Shown here piece by piece: positions 35,701 to 45,416 of a DNA stretch of 64,000 bases. This stretch comes from Gari tellinella. Its lineage: Eukaryota > Mollusca > Bivalvia > Cardiida > Psammobiidae. Within the stretch, counting starts at the first letter, position 1. The number at the start of each line of letters is the position of its first letter. Made by a program: the position numbers and the translations under genes. Under the pieces are notes generated by a model. That model was not told where the DNA came from, searched no databases, and saw only the letters and a program-made list of their open reading frames with translations. Where the stretch lies: positions 23,340,001 to 23,404,000 of the forward strand of contig OV277863.1 in NCBI GenBank assembly GCA_922989275.2. Direction: 5' to 3'.

Positions 35701-38700
35701 AATTGTTCAGTTGTATGGGTAAACTTTAGATCATCCGTGTATATCTATAATGAACCTTTCCAGCAAGCGCAAGGAGAGAAGTCATTGCAATACATGTGTC
35801 CAGACATACACGAGTTAAAATATTACAGACCAGCAGCAGGGGCCCGTTTCATAAAACTTCGTACGACAAATGTTGTGGTTAAGTCAGATTATAAAAGCCT
35901 AAATTATTATTTATTTCTCCATCTAATCCTGTCTTGTGACATCTCTTTGGAATCGTCTTTTCAATGATTACATAGAGAAATCAGAAATTAAATGTAGATC
36001 TATTTTAAAGATTTGACTTACGACAAGATTTCTCGTAAGAAGGTTTATGAAACGGGCCCCAGCTGGGACCCGTCTTACGAAACGTCATACAACAAAAACG
36101 GTCGTAAGTCAAAACTTTAAAATAAATCTAATTTCTGATTTCTCCATCTATCGTCTTTTTCAACACGATTTCAAAGAGATGTCACAAGATGGGATTAGAT
36201 GGAGAAATGAGTAATATTTGAGAATTGTATAATCAGACTAACGACAATATGTGTCATACGACGTTTCGTAAGACCGGTCCCTGCTACTGTAGGTGGGTGT
36301 TAGTCCACATGTGCACAGTTACATGATATGGAGCTATTTCTCGTCTTTGCCATATCCCTCACGACAACTGTCACAAAATATAATGTCGTTCCAGGGGTTC
36401 ATTAATGAGACTAGGTGGGTGTAAGCTTACCCCTATAAAGACGAGGTCCCATCCAATAGACACCTCATTCGTGGAGGAAACACCTTCGTAATCTTTGAGT
36501 AAGTCAGTCAACTTCTCCTGGACATCATTCTCTACCTGAAATCATATAAACTCCATATTCATCTAGTTTCAAACAGAATGATTCAAAATGCAGCACGATA
36601 CATATTTTCATGTCGTCTAATTGACGTAATACGCCATTGTCTTACTGATCTAACCTTCTCACTGTGGTACATCCGTCTCTGTTTGTGCATGAGTGTCCGT
36701 CTGTCTGCACCTGACTTTTTCTCTCTATGTCTGTCTCTCTATCTCGCTATCTCTCTCTGTGTGTCTCTATATATCTCTCCATCTGTCCCTGTCTCCGTTT
36801 GTCTAGCTGTCTGTGTGTCTGTCTGTGTACATGACACACATGTCTGTCTGTCGGTCACCCTATTTATGTCTCCCTCTCTCATCGTCCTCCCTCTGTCCTT
36901 TCCCCTATCTCTCTCCTTCTTATTTATTTCATTCCCCATTGCCTCTCTCTCTCTTTCTCTCTCTCTGTTTCATTGCCCATCTCTCCTTCTACTTACCCCT
37001 TTCCTGTATATGATTGAAAATAAACTATGTTTAAACTACATTTATATGTCTATTTACCTTGTCCTTCATTGTGAACCAGAGTCCCACGGCCACGCACTGG
37101 ACAACAAACACGAGCAGTACAATAATGGCATACTGAAATATAAACCATGTTAATGTACAGCTACATAACTATATTGAAAAGAGGTAAACTTAAACAGTTC
37201 CTATTTCTCTAAGGCCAAATAAAAAAGAACCTGTCTTTCCGGTAACCCGACCGACCCTAGTTTTTCCCCCGACCCTAAACTTTTTTTTACTTTTCGAAAA
37301 ATGTGTTGGTAAATGTCGGTCATTTTTGCGACAATCGTTTTTTGAGGAGCGAGCGTGTAAAAGAAGATAATCTCCGTAAAATTGTTTAAAAAGCTAATTT
37401 ATAGACGTTTAAGTGTTTTAAAAGTTGAATTTTAAATACGATTTAGCAAATATTGAAGTGAAATTTGCTCTAAATCTGTCATAAAGTAGCTTCCTTGAAG
37501 ATATGATATGCTAGTTAGTTAACCATTGACACATTCAGCATGCAGCCAGCACATATCAATGCCGCATTTAACATGTATACAACACATTTCAAAACATCAT
37601 TCATTCCATCTGTCATAATATTGACATAAGTCACTAATTTGCCGTCTTGGTATATCAATATTATAAACAATCATACCAGTTTAGATTTTTAAGATAATTT
37701 TGGTAATGGGACCTATCAATAAAATCAACAATTTGAATGGATATGTATAAGGTTTTTATGTATAGCCCAGGGCTCTACACAATAGAATATATTCATACGT
37801 TTTCATATAATTATAATAAAATACTTCATCAGAATGTAAAATGTATTATTGTATGTTTTTATTTAAAAAAAAAATGCGCAATGAGGCGCATTCGGCTTTA
37901 CTTTCAACCTGCTTTTAGTGGCCACGGGTCTTCAAAACTAGAAACAGACTATGGGGTAAAAGGTTTAAGGTACAATTCGTAAAATCGAGCTTGACTCGAA
38001 AAATAGATCATTTGGAAATCTTACGATTTTTCATGATCAACTTATGAGTCCTGAGAAAATGCATTAAGTCTAAATTTGAAATACAGACGATGGTTCTGTA
38101 GTATGAGTAGATTAATCAATATTTTGGGCAAATAGAATAAATTCCAGTACCCCAATGATAAAACTGACAAAAAATCCTTTGAAAAGTTGGATTAGCTTTC
38201 TATTTTAAAGTATCAACGTTGATATGCAGCCCATATCGAAACTACTTCAAATAAATAGTTTATCTTCCAACACAGAAACAAATCCCATGTGATGGTTTAC
38301 GATAAACATGACAAATTACTTTACTAATCCGAATGAAGCTCAGCGATAAATGCGTTTATAACGTTCTATATATACCATTTAGAGCGTGAAATATGTTTTA
38401 ACCCTTTCATGGTCAAATTTATCGTGATATTTTTATCCCTTGGCCGCCATGTTGTCGTCTGCTTCAGTAGATCTATTGTTGTCTGCAATATCGTTTCAAA
38501 GTTAGATTTAAGGCAGTATACCTGACGAAATTTCGAAACGGGTTTCAAACAGTTTGGATCCTGATAAGACGCCACCTTATGCCGCGTCTGGTCAGCATGC
38601 AACCTGTTTTCAAACGTGCTTTTTGCCGTCGTTGACACGAAAGGGTTAAAGAAAAGTAAAAAAAATACCAGAAAAGGTCAATACATGCACATGGGACCCG

Positions 38701-41700
38701 CGTAATAAACGATATCCTACAGTGGGGAGGACGATTAACCCATAACCCCATAAATACGCCCGTTTTTGCCTTTCATTTTTTCCACCAATGAAGGAATAGT
38801 TTCTCTTTATACAGTCATAATCATGCGCCATATGAAATTTTGAATCTTAGCAGATGATAGCTTAAAGCATGGTATATAGAAGAAAGGTAGAGAGCGTTTT
38901 AATGTTTTTTGCTGCTTTACTTTCAACATGCTTTAAGTGGATGATTCAAAACTTGAAACAGGCTATGAGGTAAAAGCTTAAACGAAACTTAACACTGTGA
39001 CAATTGTCTCCCATTGTATAGTAGTATATAGTACACAGGTTACTTTAGTTATATTGCCATCTCTAGACAAAGGTTCTAGGATTGCCAAATGTCTAAGGGG
39101 TTCTCTAACACCTGCACGAATAAACAATCACCCGAGTCAAAAATACCGTCTGACCCAGAAAAGAACAATACTTGTGACAAACCCGGTACATAAGGGACCA
39201 TCTTTATAAATCGTGTTCTAAAGTTCTTTTCCTTTCCATGCATTACCCAATTAATACGCCTTTCTATGTCTGATTGTATTCCCACTGAAGACAATAGTAC
39301 CACATTCATATACATGCACCATAATATCTTTTTTATCTTAGCAGAGGACAGCTTCAAGCGTGCTAGAAGTAAGGCCGAATGCGAAATGCGTTTTCTGCTT
39401 TACTTTCAGCCTGCTAGCAATAATCTGTCTTCAATACTAAAACAAGCTATGGGGAAATCACACTCTTTATAAACGGTGCTCATATGAAGAGTACACTTGT
39501 CCTGCGCAAACAGTGTTGATCAATTTCAGAGTAGGCATGGAAATAGTAAAAAAAAATGGAATGAACTACTAGTATATTGAAAAGAAACTTGAATTGTCTC
39601 TTTGGAGTTGCAGAGGTCTATGGGATAAAGATAAATTAATCCCTTTGAGGGCTTTAAGCAGACGCTACCTTACATGTAACCACCGAAAAACACTCGTTTC
39701 TTTTAGTGATCGTACAGTGGAGAATCTGTTATTCTTTCCCAATAAACGCGTTTACGCTAAAACTATTATTTCCAATACAAACAGTTTGGAGCCAGATCAG
39801 ACGCCGGGTAACCCGGCGTCTGATCAGGCTCCAAACTGTTTGCCACCAAGATAAACACGAAATATCAGAATTGTCCAAAAGTTGTTCTTTTGAACGTTTT
39901 AGTGCTTTGCGTTTGCGTACGTTTGCGTTTAAACGGGAAAGAATAACAGATTCTCCACTGTATATGGGACTGGCTGTATTGGCATAATCAGGTAATCCCT
40001 GAAGTCTTGTCAGTCGACGTAAACATTTCCTTCTATTATAAATACCGCCACATGGGCTTTATCGAAAACACTTTCATTTAACCCTTAGCCCGCCAAATAA
40101 ATTGTCGTCTGCTATATTTCTCGTCTGCTTCAAGTTTCAAAGTGCTTCAAAGTTGCTCAAAATTGCTGAAAATGTTGTCCGAGTGTCAAACAGCTTGGAT
40201 CCGGATGAGACGCCGAGTTACTCGGCGTCTCATCCGGATCCAAGCTGTTTGCACATGGAGCTATAGTCGTGAGTGGCAGGCTAAGGGTTAATGCACCTTG
40301 TCTGAAACCAACGCCAATAAACTCATTACATATAATTTTATTTTAACTTTTTTCACGCTAGTGGTGAAAATGTGTTTACCTTTGCAAACAGTTCTGATCC
40401 AGATGAGACTCTGCGTAACGCGGCGTCTCATCAGGATCAAAACTGTTTGAAACTCTGACCCTGTTTTGATTTTTTGTGTGGAAAATTCTATTTCTCTGAG
40501 AACAGAAGCAAAAGACTGTTGTTGCAGAAGAAAAAAATACCCAACATGAAAGAGTTAAAATTTGGTAGTTGTTTGAACAAAGTCACGGGAAAAGAAATCT
40601 GCATGAATTGCCAACAGCTTTGGCAATCAGTCAAGTCAAGTCAAATATGCTTTATTGGCACAGACAACATAGTCCATCGCCTCTACAATCAGGCGGTCAC
40701 AACCAAGCTCGAGAAGAGCATGACACGCACATACATCATATATATACATATTCATTCATGAGTCACGGAGCATCAAATATATACTATTAAAGTACAAAAT
40801 ATACAGTAAAGCATTAATTCAACTATGCTTAAATTTTACACGCTGCTTATCTCATAGTCTGCAGTCTGTAGCAGGTGAATTACGTATGCAAACAGTTTAG
40901 ATCCCGACGGGACAATGAGAAATTCGGCGTCCTATGAAGATCCAAACTGCTTAATATACGAAGTACAATTAATCACATATTAAAAAGAACAAACCTTAAG
41001 GTTAAATCAACTTCGCACGCTTTAAAGATTGCATACTCTGTCCAATACGCCGAGTGCTCAGTCGCTAACTTTCAAAGTGCAAAATATACAGTAAAGCATT
41101 AATTCTACTATACTGTTGCAGTCTGTAGCGGATGAATCCGCATCACATATGCAAACAGTTTGGATCCTGATGGGACGACGAAAAAGTAGGCGTCCCATGA
41201 AGATCCAAACTACTTGATATACATATTACAACTTATAGCAAGCATAAAAAGAACAACCCAACTCGAAATTTCAATATCCAGTATTTCATGCAGAAACATA
41301 TTGTTTTCAAGCAGACTAAAGGTTAAATCAACTTCGCACGCTTAAACACTGCATATACCTGTCCAGTATACTTTGAGTTCTCCACTGGAAGTACAGCAGT
41401 AACTCAATAGGTGGAAATGTTTTGTCTGATCAAGGCCATCATTGTTTGCAGAGATAGTTTCTTTCGCGGTCACAGCGGGGTATGCATTATTCACGCTAAA
41501 TACAAATACAATTCGATAAAAATAAACTATCTTACACGAGTGCCCATTACTTAACACATTTAATAAATGAGTTTACAATATTAATTATGATGCGTGTCTC
41601 GGCGAGCGTCATACATGTATGTATTTATTTTAGTTAACGAGTTTATTTAACATGATAAGTAATGAAAACTAATGTGTTTTGAAAACCTATTTAGTTCATT

Positions 41701-44700
41701 TAAGTGGTAGATTTGTTATACCTCCATCATAATATATTTTATGCAAAAAAGGACGTTGTTTATCTAAACATCATCACAAATAAAGTCATTTTGTATCCCG
41801 CTTGGTGCAGCGTTGGTAGACAAACAGGTGGGACCGGAGCCCAAAATTGATACAACACTTACTGTGTAATATAAAAAATATTGCATGGCTTTAATATACT
41901 GTAAGAAGCGATTATATGTGACAAAAAATAGAAAATAATTATTTGGAAATATTGTTGACTGATTAAAATCTGAACGACAAATTGTCTTTGTATAGAAAAA
42001 TAGTACTCTGACAAAATTTTCACAATCTTACTGAATATTATATATGACAAAGAAGTGCACATGTTAACCACATCACCGCCATATCCGAGTAAAATGGTTA
42101 TTTGCCAACAGTTCAGAATCCTTATCTGACGGCGCTTTACACGGCGTCTTATCAGGATCAAAACTGTTAAAAATTGATATAACCGCCTTATGAAGTCATG
42201 GCAGTGAAGGAGTTAAGGACTATTGCAGCGTCATGTGTGTTTTCGGGATTGTTCCTCTGAGTGCATCAAGTGTCACCATATAGTTGATTTTAAATTAGAG
42301 TATGGGTTATTGTGTTTTAGTTCCATTTTCCATATTACACACACTATGATTCCGTCCGACCTTATTATGAAATAATTATTAGATTGGGAGCATACTGACA
42401 GAATAAGGTCAAAACAGACTCAAATATGTTTTGCTTGGCTGCAATTGTATCGCGATTACTCTATTCTAAATCGCTCAGGCCGACCTTACATGTATCTGAA
42501 AATTCAAACGTAAGGCGGTGTCTGGTCTGAGCCCAAAGTGGTTGACACTTGTCTTTAAGTTTCTTTGATTAAAAATGTTTTAATTTTAATACAATATCTT
42601 TTTGCAGACAGCAATTTCATAGCATGACGATATATTACAACAGGATATGGCCGGGTTCACCGATGTCATAATGTCAGTTATTTTATCATAATACTCGTAT
42701 ATATGCGCATCACTTATCATCATACTCAAAATCTATTTTATCCATCGCTGACCATGATTCGGTTTATCGTCGATCCATCGCCGATGACTTACCGTGACTA
42801 GCAGACACCTGTTTTTGCAGCAAGCTCCAAAGGCACCGAGGGCGGCGACAAGCATGATGAAGACACCGAGACTGATGATGAGAATGGAGAGACTGTTAGC
42901 AACATTACCAAGACTCAATGTGCCATTGAAACTGACTTCATTGAGCAAGGTGATCACTTGATCTTTGTCCAGCGTGTCACTGTTCACTCGCATGATGATG
43001 CCGATGATCAACATACCTAGTCCAAGTAGCTAAAATAAAAAAATGAAATATTGGTGAAATAAGCAGCTTAACAGTTTCTTTGTTATATTGAAATTCTGTA
43101 CATGTATTCATAACAGGGTTCTGCTTAAAGCAGACTAGTAAGTAAAAACGAAAGCTCCTGTTTTATTTGGCAGTCAGCTTTGCAAGAACATCTTTTTGGC
43201 ATAAACAGTTTTCTGTAGTTCATTTATTAGAACAGAGTAGGTGTAGGTGCATGAAAAATGAAACAAATGAAAAACAGGAACAAGGTAGTTTGATCTTGAA
43301 ACAAATGTGAATCAACAATGCAGAAAATAATGATACACTGTATATCCCTTCCTAAACGCCCCAGTGGGGCGATTCAATTTGCAAAACAGTTTGGGATCCA
43401 GATAAGGTGTCGCGTCACGCAGCGTTTCGTCAGGATTTTAAAACAAGACAAAAATAAACAACATGAACGACAAAAGTAGCAGGCAGCAAATAATTTAGCG
43501 TAAACTTGAAGAGCTACTAAGAGTTCAACAACGAAGATAACAATATTCCAAAAATGGATCTTTTCCAAAATGTCCACTTTTATGGGCCTTTGTCAAAGGA
43601 AAATCATATCCAAAGAAACGTCACAATTTTGTTTCCTGCATTCAGCAAAAAATGGGATGTGCATTTGGACAAGGGTTTCTTTGATAAACATCCATATACA
43701 GTGGAGAAAACGTTATTCTTTCCCTATAAACGCGTTTACACTAAAACTATTATTTCCACTGCAAACAGTTTTGAGCCAGATCAGACGCCGGGTAACCCGG
43801 CGTCTGATCAGGTTCCAAAATGTTTGCCCGCAGCTTAATATCAATAGTCAAAATTGTCAAAAAGTTGTTATTTTCTACATTTTAGTGTATTGCGTTTGCG
43901 TTTCGTTTGCGTTTAAACGGGAAATAATAACGTTTTCTCCACTGTAGATGTCGAACTATTAGAAGTTAAAATTCCTAAAATTTTAGTTAAATTCCGTGTT
44001 TTGTGGTTATGTTTTGTCAGGTTTGTTTGTAAGGACAGGGTACATTAAAGGGGGTTCAATTTAATGGTAGTTTTTTAAGTTTAAAAAAAGAAAAGGCGTC
44101 ATATATAGTAGAAATCGCCTTTTTTCCTTTCGATAACAATTTGGCATTTATTTTGCAAACATGTGTATCCAAATCAGACACTGGGTAACTCGAACTCTGA
44201 TCTGGTTCCAAACACTTCAACAATCGCCTTATGGTTTCTTTAGTCTATAAATGCATTTAGGTAATAACTGTTATTAATTTGTAACCTCATTTGGATATCA
44301 TTGATTTTAGCAAACATGTTTTGATTTCTACATCCAACCCTAGCCATTAGCATACCTGATCAGACGGGTTCTACAAGAGCCCTCTGACCAGGGTCTGAAC
44401 AGTTGATCATTTTGTAATATATTGTTGAAATCAACCCTGAATGTGAACACATGAAGTTGAAGTCTAGGGGAATCATGTGTTAAACTAAATGAATAACATT
44501 CCAACTGTCTTTTAACCCTTTCCCCCATAGAAGCGCCTTTTAGCACATGTCATATATTCTTCCACTAAAGAAAATCGTTCCAATGTATACATTCATGAAC
44601 ATTTACCATAGGAAATGTTTTCTTTATCCTGGCAGATGACGGCTTAAAGCAGGTTGAAAGTAAAGCAGAATGTGCCTTAAGGCACATTCTGCTTTACTTT

Positions 44701-44852
44701 CAACCTGCTTTAATTGGTCACTTGTTTTCAAAACTAGAAACAGGCTATGGAGTAAAGGGTTAAAAGATGATATAAGGTAGACTTACCAGGAATAAGGTAT
44801 TGATCGTGACGAGGAAAAACATTCCACATTTTCCACCTAGTCCGAGCCCCAT
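26672..44852 (-). CDS. Tetraspanin, complete gene of seven coding exons
   Basis: Tetraspanins are four-pass membrane organisers that assemble partner proteins in plasma-membrane or endosomal microdomains. Coding exons (minus): 44852-44787, 43029-42793, 37132-37058, 36535-36431, 29418-29224, 27761-27678, 26737-26672 (stop TAG). Every junction is GT/AG and phase 0; the product is 275 residues, a normal length. TM1 crosses exons 1/2. Exon 2 carries the small loop and TM2, ending in GAFGACCKNRC. Exon 3 is TM3. The large loop (exons 3-6) has the CCG signature at the start of exon 5, PESCC, a DC and GC pair, six cysteines in all. TM4 crosses exons 6/7, and the tail is short (RAIGKKDMVV). The subfamily is not assigned. 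A LINE lies in intron 4; MITEs lie in most introns. The Polinton is 2.3 kb upstream of the ATG. Confidence 0.92.
26885..27119. mobile_element. TTAA-flanked MITE, AAAGCAGG core, intron 6
   Basis: TTAACTCTTTACC to GGAAAGGGTTAA. The core palindrome is partly lost. A second, half copy precedes it at 26783-26885. Confidence 0.6.
27137..27232 (+). repeat. Short tandem duplication of about 43 bp
   Basis: TATAAACTTTTTTTATGGCG TATATGCATTTATGAAGACTG occurs twice in a row plus a partial third copy. Confidence 0.75.
27410..27660. mobile_element. TTAA-flanked MITE, CCCATTACCCCATA ends (type copy)
   Basis: 251 bp with TIRs TTAACCCATTACCCCATA / TATGGGGTAATGGGTTAA and a near-perfect palindrome (AAAGTAAAGCAGAATGTGCC TTAAGGC inverse). 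The TTAA target and CCC ends point to a piggyBac-type transposase. It lies in tetraspanin intron 6, 18 bp from exon 6. Confidence 0.75.
27678..27761 (-). CDS. Tetraspanin exon 6
   Basis: 28 codons: GCYDAFKDWL (last loop cysteine) then TM4. A LINE repeat tail ends seven bases before the acceptor. Confidence 0.9.
27767..27845 (-). mobile_element. LINE 3' end with GAATTT repeat tail
   Basis: On the minus strand CGAAATAAAG is followed by four GAATTT copies that run up to the exon 6 acceptor of the tetraspanin gene. Confidence 0.5.
28164..28415. mobile_element. TTAA-flanked MITE, AAAGCAGG core, intron 5
   Basis: TTAACCCTTTACCTGATAGCC to GGAGAAAGGGTTAA with a perfect core hairpin CAGAATGCGCCTTAGGGCGC ATTCTG. 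Confidence 0.7.
28645..28890. mobile_element. CAGTGGAG MITE (copy 2), intron 5
   Basis: TA-flanked on both sides. Its core palindrome GACGCCGGGTAACCCGGCGTC is perfect. Confidence 0.75.
29089..29159. repeat. Stand-alone AAACAGTTT-type palindrome
   Basis: TAGTTTAGAATCTGATCAGAC and the inverse GTCTAATCAGGATCTAAACTG. It lies in intron 5, about 65 bp past the exon 5 donor. Confidence 0.55.
29224..29418 (-). CDS. Tetraspanin exon 5
   Basis: 65 codons with FECCGVDA and VPESCCTKA, the cysteine core of the large extracellular loop. Acceptor TTGCAG, donor GTATCA (weaker than the others). Confidence 0.92.
29450..29489. repeat. Left copy of a perfect 40-bp inverted repeat
   Basis: TATTAGTGTTTTCTTCTGAC and the next 20 bases recur exactly inverted at 32769-32808. 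This copy is 31 bp upstream of tetraspanin exon 5. Confidence 0.75.
29566..32487 (-). mobile_element. Non-LTR retrotransposon (LINE), 5'-truncated
   Basis: The element reads on the minus strand in intron 4 of the tetraspanin gene: a 785-codon reverse transcriptase frame, a 560-bp 3' UTR, then AATAAAA and a TATC repeat tail at 29567-29580. The 5' end stops abruptly in a CAGTGGAG-type MITE (32470-32697), so the endonuclease region is absent. Confidence 0.8.
30130..32487 (-). CDS. LINE ORF2, reverse transcriptase and C-terminal zinc motif
   Basis: The 785-residue open frame copies LINE RNA into DNA at a nicked target. RT motifs in order: KNNRSAGPD near 159, IIPLHKKG near 205, YRGITLLS near 220, FVDFTKAFDYV near 290, GVRQGESLSPFLF near 350, and the catalytic YADD near 391. 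The thumb YLGVTF is near 463. Near residue 720 comes a CNTCSTLEDEFHFVLEC segment, the cysteine/histidine motif common at LINE C-termini. The apurinic-like endonuclease expected ahead of RT is missing and the first codons read from the neighbouring MITE, so this is a truncated copy. There are no internal stops. The clade is not assigned. Confidence 0.88.
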   Translation of the reverse strand: MRMNNISVKLAHLSLTARGACLSNFHRILNVYRQFPNEENRLKMVVARSKYKALLRQNRYNYDKEKTTHFVNAKRKNAREYWNLLKETAGIKPANIPLSAFEKYFKTINNPSDTFFTPDEDVLHFIERYEKDEFNIMFNELNKDVLNEEIHKAIKQLKNNRSAGPDLILNEFLINAEQILMPVLQSMFNKIFRLGIFPDRWSEGYIIPLHKKGNPDDATNYRGITLLSCVGKLFTRVLNNRLQNWAENYNVYVEAQAGFRANMSTVDNVFVLNGLISSFINRRKQLFCTFVDFTKAFDYVVRENMWYKLIKLGVRGNMLNIIKSMYKSVKSRVKYHNKLGDTMSCTLGVRQGESLSPFLFSMFLNDLEDEYIKGGIDGLNIDLFKLFLMLYADDIVLFAENASQVQKGLNILQEYCNTWKLKVNTNKTKIMVFRKGGKLPSHQKFYYDGTEIEILNKFTYLGVTFTSGGSFQHTQNALAGQAHKAIFKLNKYLHKFTYISPSHKLELFDKLISPILNYSSEVWGFSNAPSIERTHLQFCKKLLGVKQTTQNDFIYGELGRFTYQTKRCLNIIKYWVKILHTQEDKYITKIYRLLKDEHEINNYVNWCSLLKDLICRLGFYHVWLSQTVGDAKMFILLVKQRLNDQFVQNWNTRLNESSRALCYRNISNFGIQPYLNIVNVGKFCTSMSRLRLSSHRLAVETGRWNKPLPIAFNDRKCNTCSTLEDEFHFVLECIQFQDLRIKYIPEYYWKRPSMLKFTKLMTCFDVKTVRNLSMFVHYAFQAKPL
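32470..32697. mobile_element. CAGTGGAG MITE (copy 3), damaged left end
   Basis: It has the AATAAACG..TTATGCTAAAAACT arm, the GACGCCAGGTAACCTGGCGTC palindrome and the right end CTCTACTGTA. The left TIR is lost where the LINE frame begins. Confidence 0.6.
32769..32808. repeat. Right copy of the 40-bp inverted repeat
   Basis: Exact inverse of 29450-29489. The pair brackets the LINE and MITE copy 3. Confidence 0.75.
32811..33148. mobile_element. MITE with CTCTACAACGACACCCAA-type ends
   Basis: CACTACAACGACACCTAATG at the left and TTGGGTGTCGTTGTAGAGAG at the right are inverted. A related but older element is at 50228-50550 and a fragment at 12540-12690 (AACAACGATTCCCTCC). Confidence 0.55.
33246..33490. 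mobile_element. CAGTGGAG MITE (copy 4), intron 4
   Basis: TA-flanked, with full TIRs and core palindrome. Confidence 0.75.
33495..34250. other. AT-rich intron sequence
   Basis: 33500-33690 is a degenerate run of AATT-AAATATA-TCTTCAA motifs. The remainder of this part of intron 4 has no feature I can support apart from a half AAACAGTTT palindrome near 33755. Confidence 0.4.
34257..34349 (+). pseudogene. tRNA-derived relic
   Basis: CCCTCTA at 34257 can pair with TAGAGGG at 34342. A good T-arm/B box (GGGTTCGAATCCC) and an anticodon-arm-like GGATTTGTAACATC precede it. The D-arm region is stretched by about 20 nt, so it should not fold as a normal tRNA; it could be a SINE head. Confidence 0.45.
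34531..34605 (-). pseudogene. tRNA-derived relic, opposite strand
   Basis: On the minus strand, an A-box-like TTTAGCGCAAGTGGTAAGG is followed 45 nt later by the B box GGTTCGAATCCC. No clean acceptor stem. It faces the relic at 34257-34349. Confidence 0.35.
34861..35088. mobile_element. MITE with CAGGGCTGCCAT ends (copy 3)
   Basis: Inverted relative to the copies at 25430 and 25728. It contains a shortened AAGCAGGCTGGAAGTAAAGC hairpin. Confidence 0.65.
35140..35382. mobile_element. CAGTGGAG MITE (copy 5), intron 4
   Basis: The left end reads CTGTGGAG (one change); the right end CTCCACTG is followed by TA. The core palindrome is diverged. Confidence 0.7.
35839..36060. mobile_element. MITE with GGGGCCCGTTTCATAAA ends
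   Basis: TIRs GGGGCCCGTTTCATAAAAC and TTTATGAAACGGGCCCC. This terminal type is widespread in marine invertebrate genomes. Confidence 0.75.
36062..36284. mobile_element. Adjacent MITE, GGGACCCGTCTTACGAAACG ends
   Basis: A relative of the element on its left, abutting it, with inverse end CGTTTCGTAAGACCGGTCCC. Confidence 0.65.
36431..36535 (-). CDS. Tetraspanin exon 4
   Basis: 35 codons of the large loop's first helices, ending in GWDLVFIG, which matches the usual W-D-x-x-Q-x-x-F lead into CCG across the junction. Confidence 0.88.
36650..37005 (+). repeat. Pyrimidine-rich low-complexity tract
   Basis: CTCTCTCT, CTGTCTGT and related tracts lie in tetraspanin intron 3. The long open frame through it is a composition artefact (Ser/Leu/Pro repeats). 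Confidence 0.85.
37058..37132 (-). CDS. Tetraspanin exon 3
   Basis: 25 codons, essentially TM3 (AIIVLLVFVVQCVAVGLWF) and KDK. The pyrimidine-rich microsatellite at 36650-37005 lies in the intron that follows. Confidence 0.9.
37140..38397. other. Intron 2 sequence
   Basis: No gene seen. 37860-37970 is half an AAAGCAGG-type MITE ending CTATGGGGTAAAAGG. 37200-37300 has a GACCGACCCTAGTTTTT segment of unknown kind. Confidence 0.4.
38398..38649. mobile_element. TTAA-flanked MITE, CCCTTTCATGGTCAAATTT ends
   Basis: From TTAACCCTTTCATGG to CGAAAGGGTTAA, with a diverged AAACAGTTTGGATCCTGAT palindrome. Related copies are at 45190-45416 and 48400-48610. Confidence 0.65.
38735..38981. mobile_element. 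TTAA-flanked MITE, AAAGCAGG core (diverged)
   Basis: TTAACCCATAACCCCATAAA to GGCTATGAGGTAAAAGCTTAA. One arm of the core is replaced. Confidence 0.55.
39715..39960. mobile_element. CAGTGGAG MITE (copy 6), intron 2
   Basis: TA-flanked and very close in sequence to copies 1, 2 and 4, with a perfect core palindrome. Confidence 0.75.
40078..40291. mobile_element. TTAA-flanked MITE, CCCTTAGCCCGCC ends (copy 2)
   Basis: 214 bp, one base different from 24123-24336 (CACATGGAG against CATATGGAG). It lies in tetraspanin intron 2. Confidence 0.78.
40633..40760 (-). mobile_element. LINE 3' end with GACTT repeat tail
   Basis: Minus strand: CCAATAAAGC, then GACTTGACTTGACT. The element body is short. Confidence 0.5.
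40787..41345 (+). repeat. Tandem duplication of about 270 bp, each with an AAACAGTTT palindrome
   Basis: AAAATATACAGTAAAGCATTAATTC starts both halves (40796 and 41080), and GGTTAAATCAACTTCGCACG ends both (41001 and 41323). The two palindromes between them differ (GGGACAATGAG against GGGACGACGAA). Confidence 0.6.
41346..42790. other. Intron 2 sequence
   Basis: Only diverged palindromes at 42095-42170 (CAACAGTTCAGAATCCTTAT) are recognised. No gene or RNA seen. Confidence 0.4.
42793..43029 (-). CDS. Tetraspanin exon 2
   Basis: 79 codons: end of TM1, the small extracellular loop with two possible N-glycosylation sites (NSD lacks the motif; NGT fits), TM2, and the cytosolic cysteines after it (palmitoylation sites in the family). 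Acceptor TTTTAG, donor GTAAGT. Confidence 0.9.
43699..43944. mobile_element. CAGTGGAG MITE (copy 7), intron 1
   Basis: TA-flanked. The right half has CGTTTGCGTTTCGTTTGCGT, longer than in other copies. Confidence 0.75.
44512..44763. mobile_element. TTAA-flanked MITE, AAAGCAGG core, intron 1
   Basis: The perfect core AGCAGAATGTGCCTTAAGGC ACATTCTGCT ends 18 bp from the exon 1 donor of the tetraspanin gene. Confidence 0.7.
44787..44852 (-). CDS. Tetraspanin exon 1
   Basis: 22 codons, MGLGLGGKCGMFF and the start of TM1. The donor is GTAAGT. A GAAACAG just upstream of the ATG could be a 5' UTR acceptor, so an upstream non-coding exon is possible. Confidence 0.85.
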
Positions 44853-45189
44853 CTTTGATGTTCTGTTTCACAAGGATTTCAAACAATTATAACCTCTATC
44901 TATCTCAAGCAACACAGCTCCTGCAAGGAAAATATATGAACACAATGTATTATTCAATCTGCCTGAAGTATGTATTCCCGGATATACATTCAAAACTAAG
45001 ACACGATTCTTTCCCCTTTGAACGTAAACGAAACGCAAACGCTTTGCAAAAAATAAAAATAAGCGTTTTCACGGTTCATTTAAATATGAATGGCAAGCGT
45101 CTGGAGTCTGATCAGACGCCGGATTAAAAACATCTGTGAGTATTCGTATTGGTTGTCGTTTAAACCGACGTTTTCTGTACCAATACACG

Positions 45190-45416
45190 TTAACCCTATC
45201 ACTACCAATGACGACAAAATGTGCGTTTGCAAACAGTTCGTATCGCGGCATCTGATCAGTGTCCAAACTGTTTGACACTCGTTTCGATATTTCGTCGCTC
45301 AAAATTCCTTAAATCTAACTTTGAAAAGATATTGCAGACAACACTATTGAAGCAGGTGACAATATGGCGGTGTAGGAGTAAAATCCTCTCGATAAGTTTG
45401 ACCATAAAAGGGTTAA
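45190..45416. mobile_element. TTAA-flanked MITE with AAACAGTT core
   Basis: TTAACCCTATCACTACCAATG to CATAAAAGGGTTAA. It lies upstream of the tetraspanin gene. Confidence 0.6.

Noticed and set aside
36578..37153. 191-codon open frame on the plus strand with Ser/Leu/Pro repeats
   Set aside because: It runs through a CT/GT microsatellite and overlaps tetraspanin exon 3 on the other strand; composition artefact.
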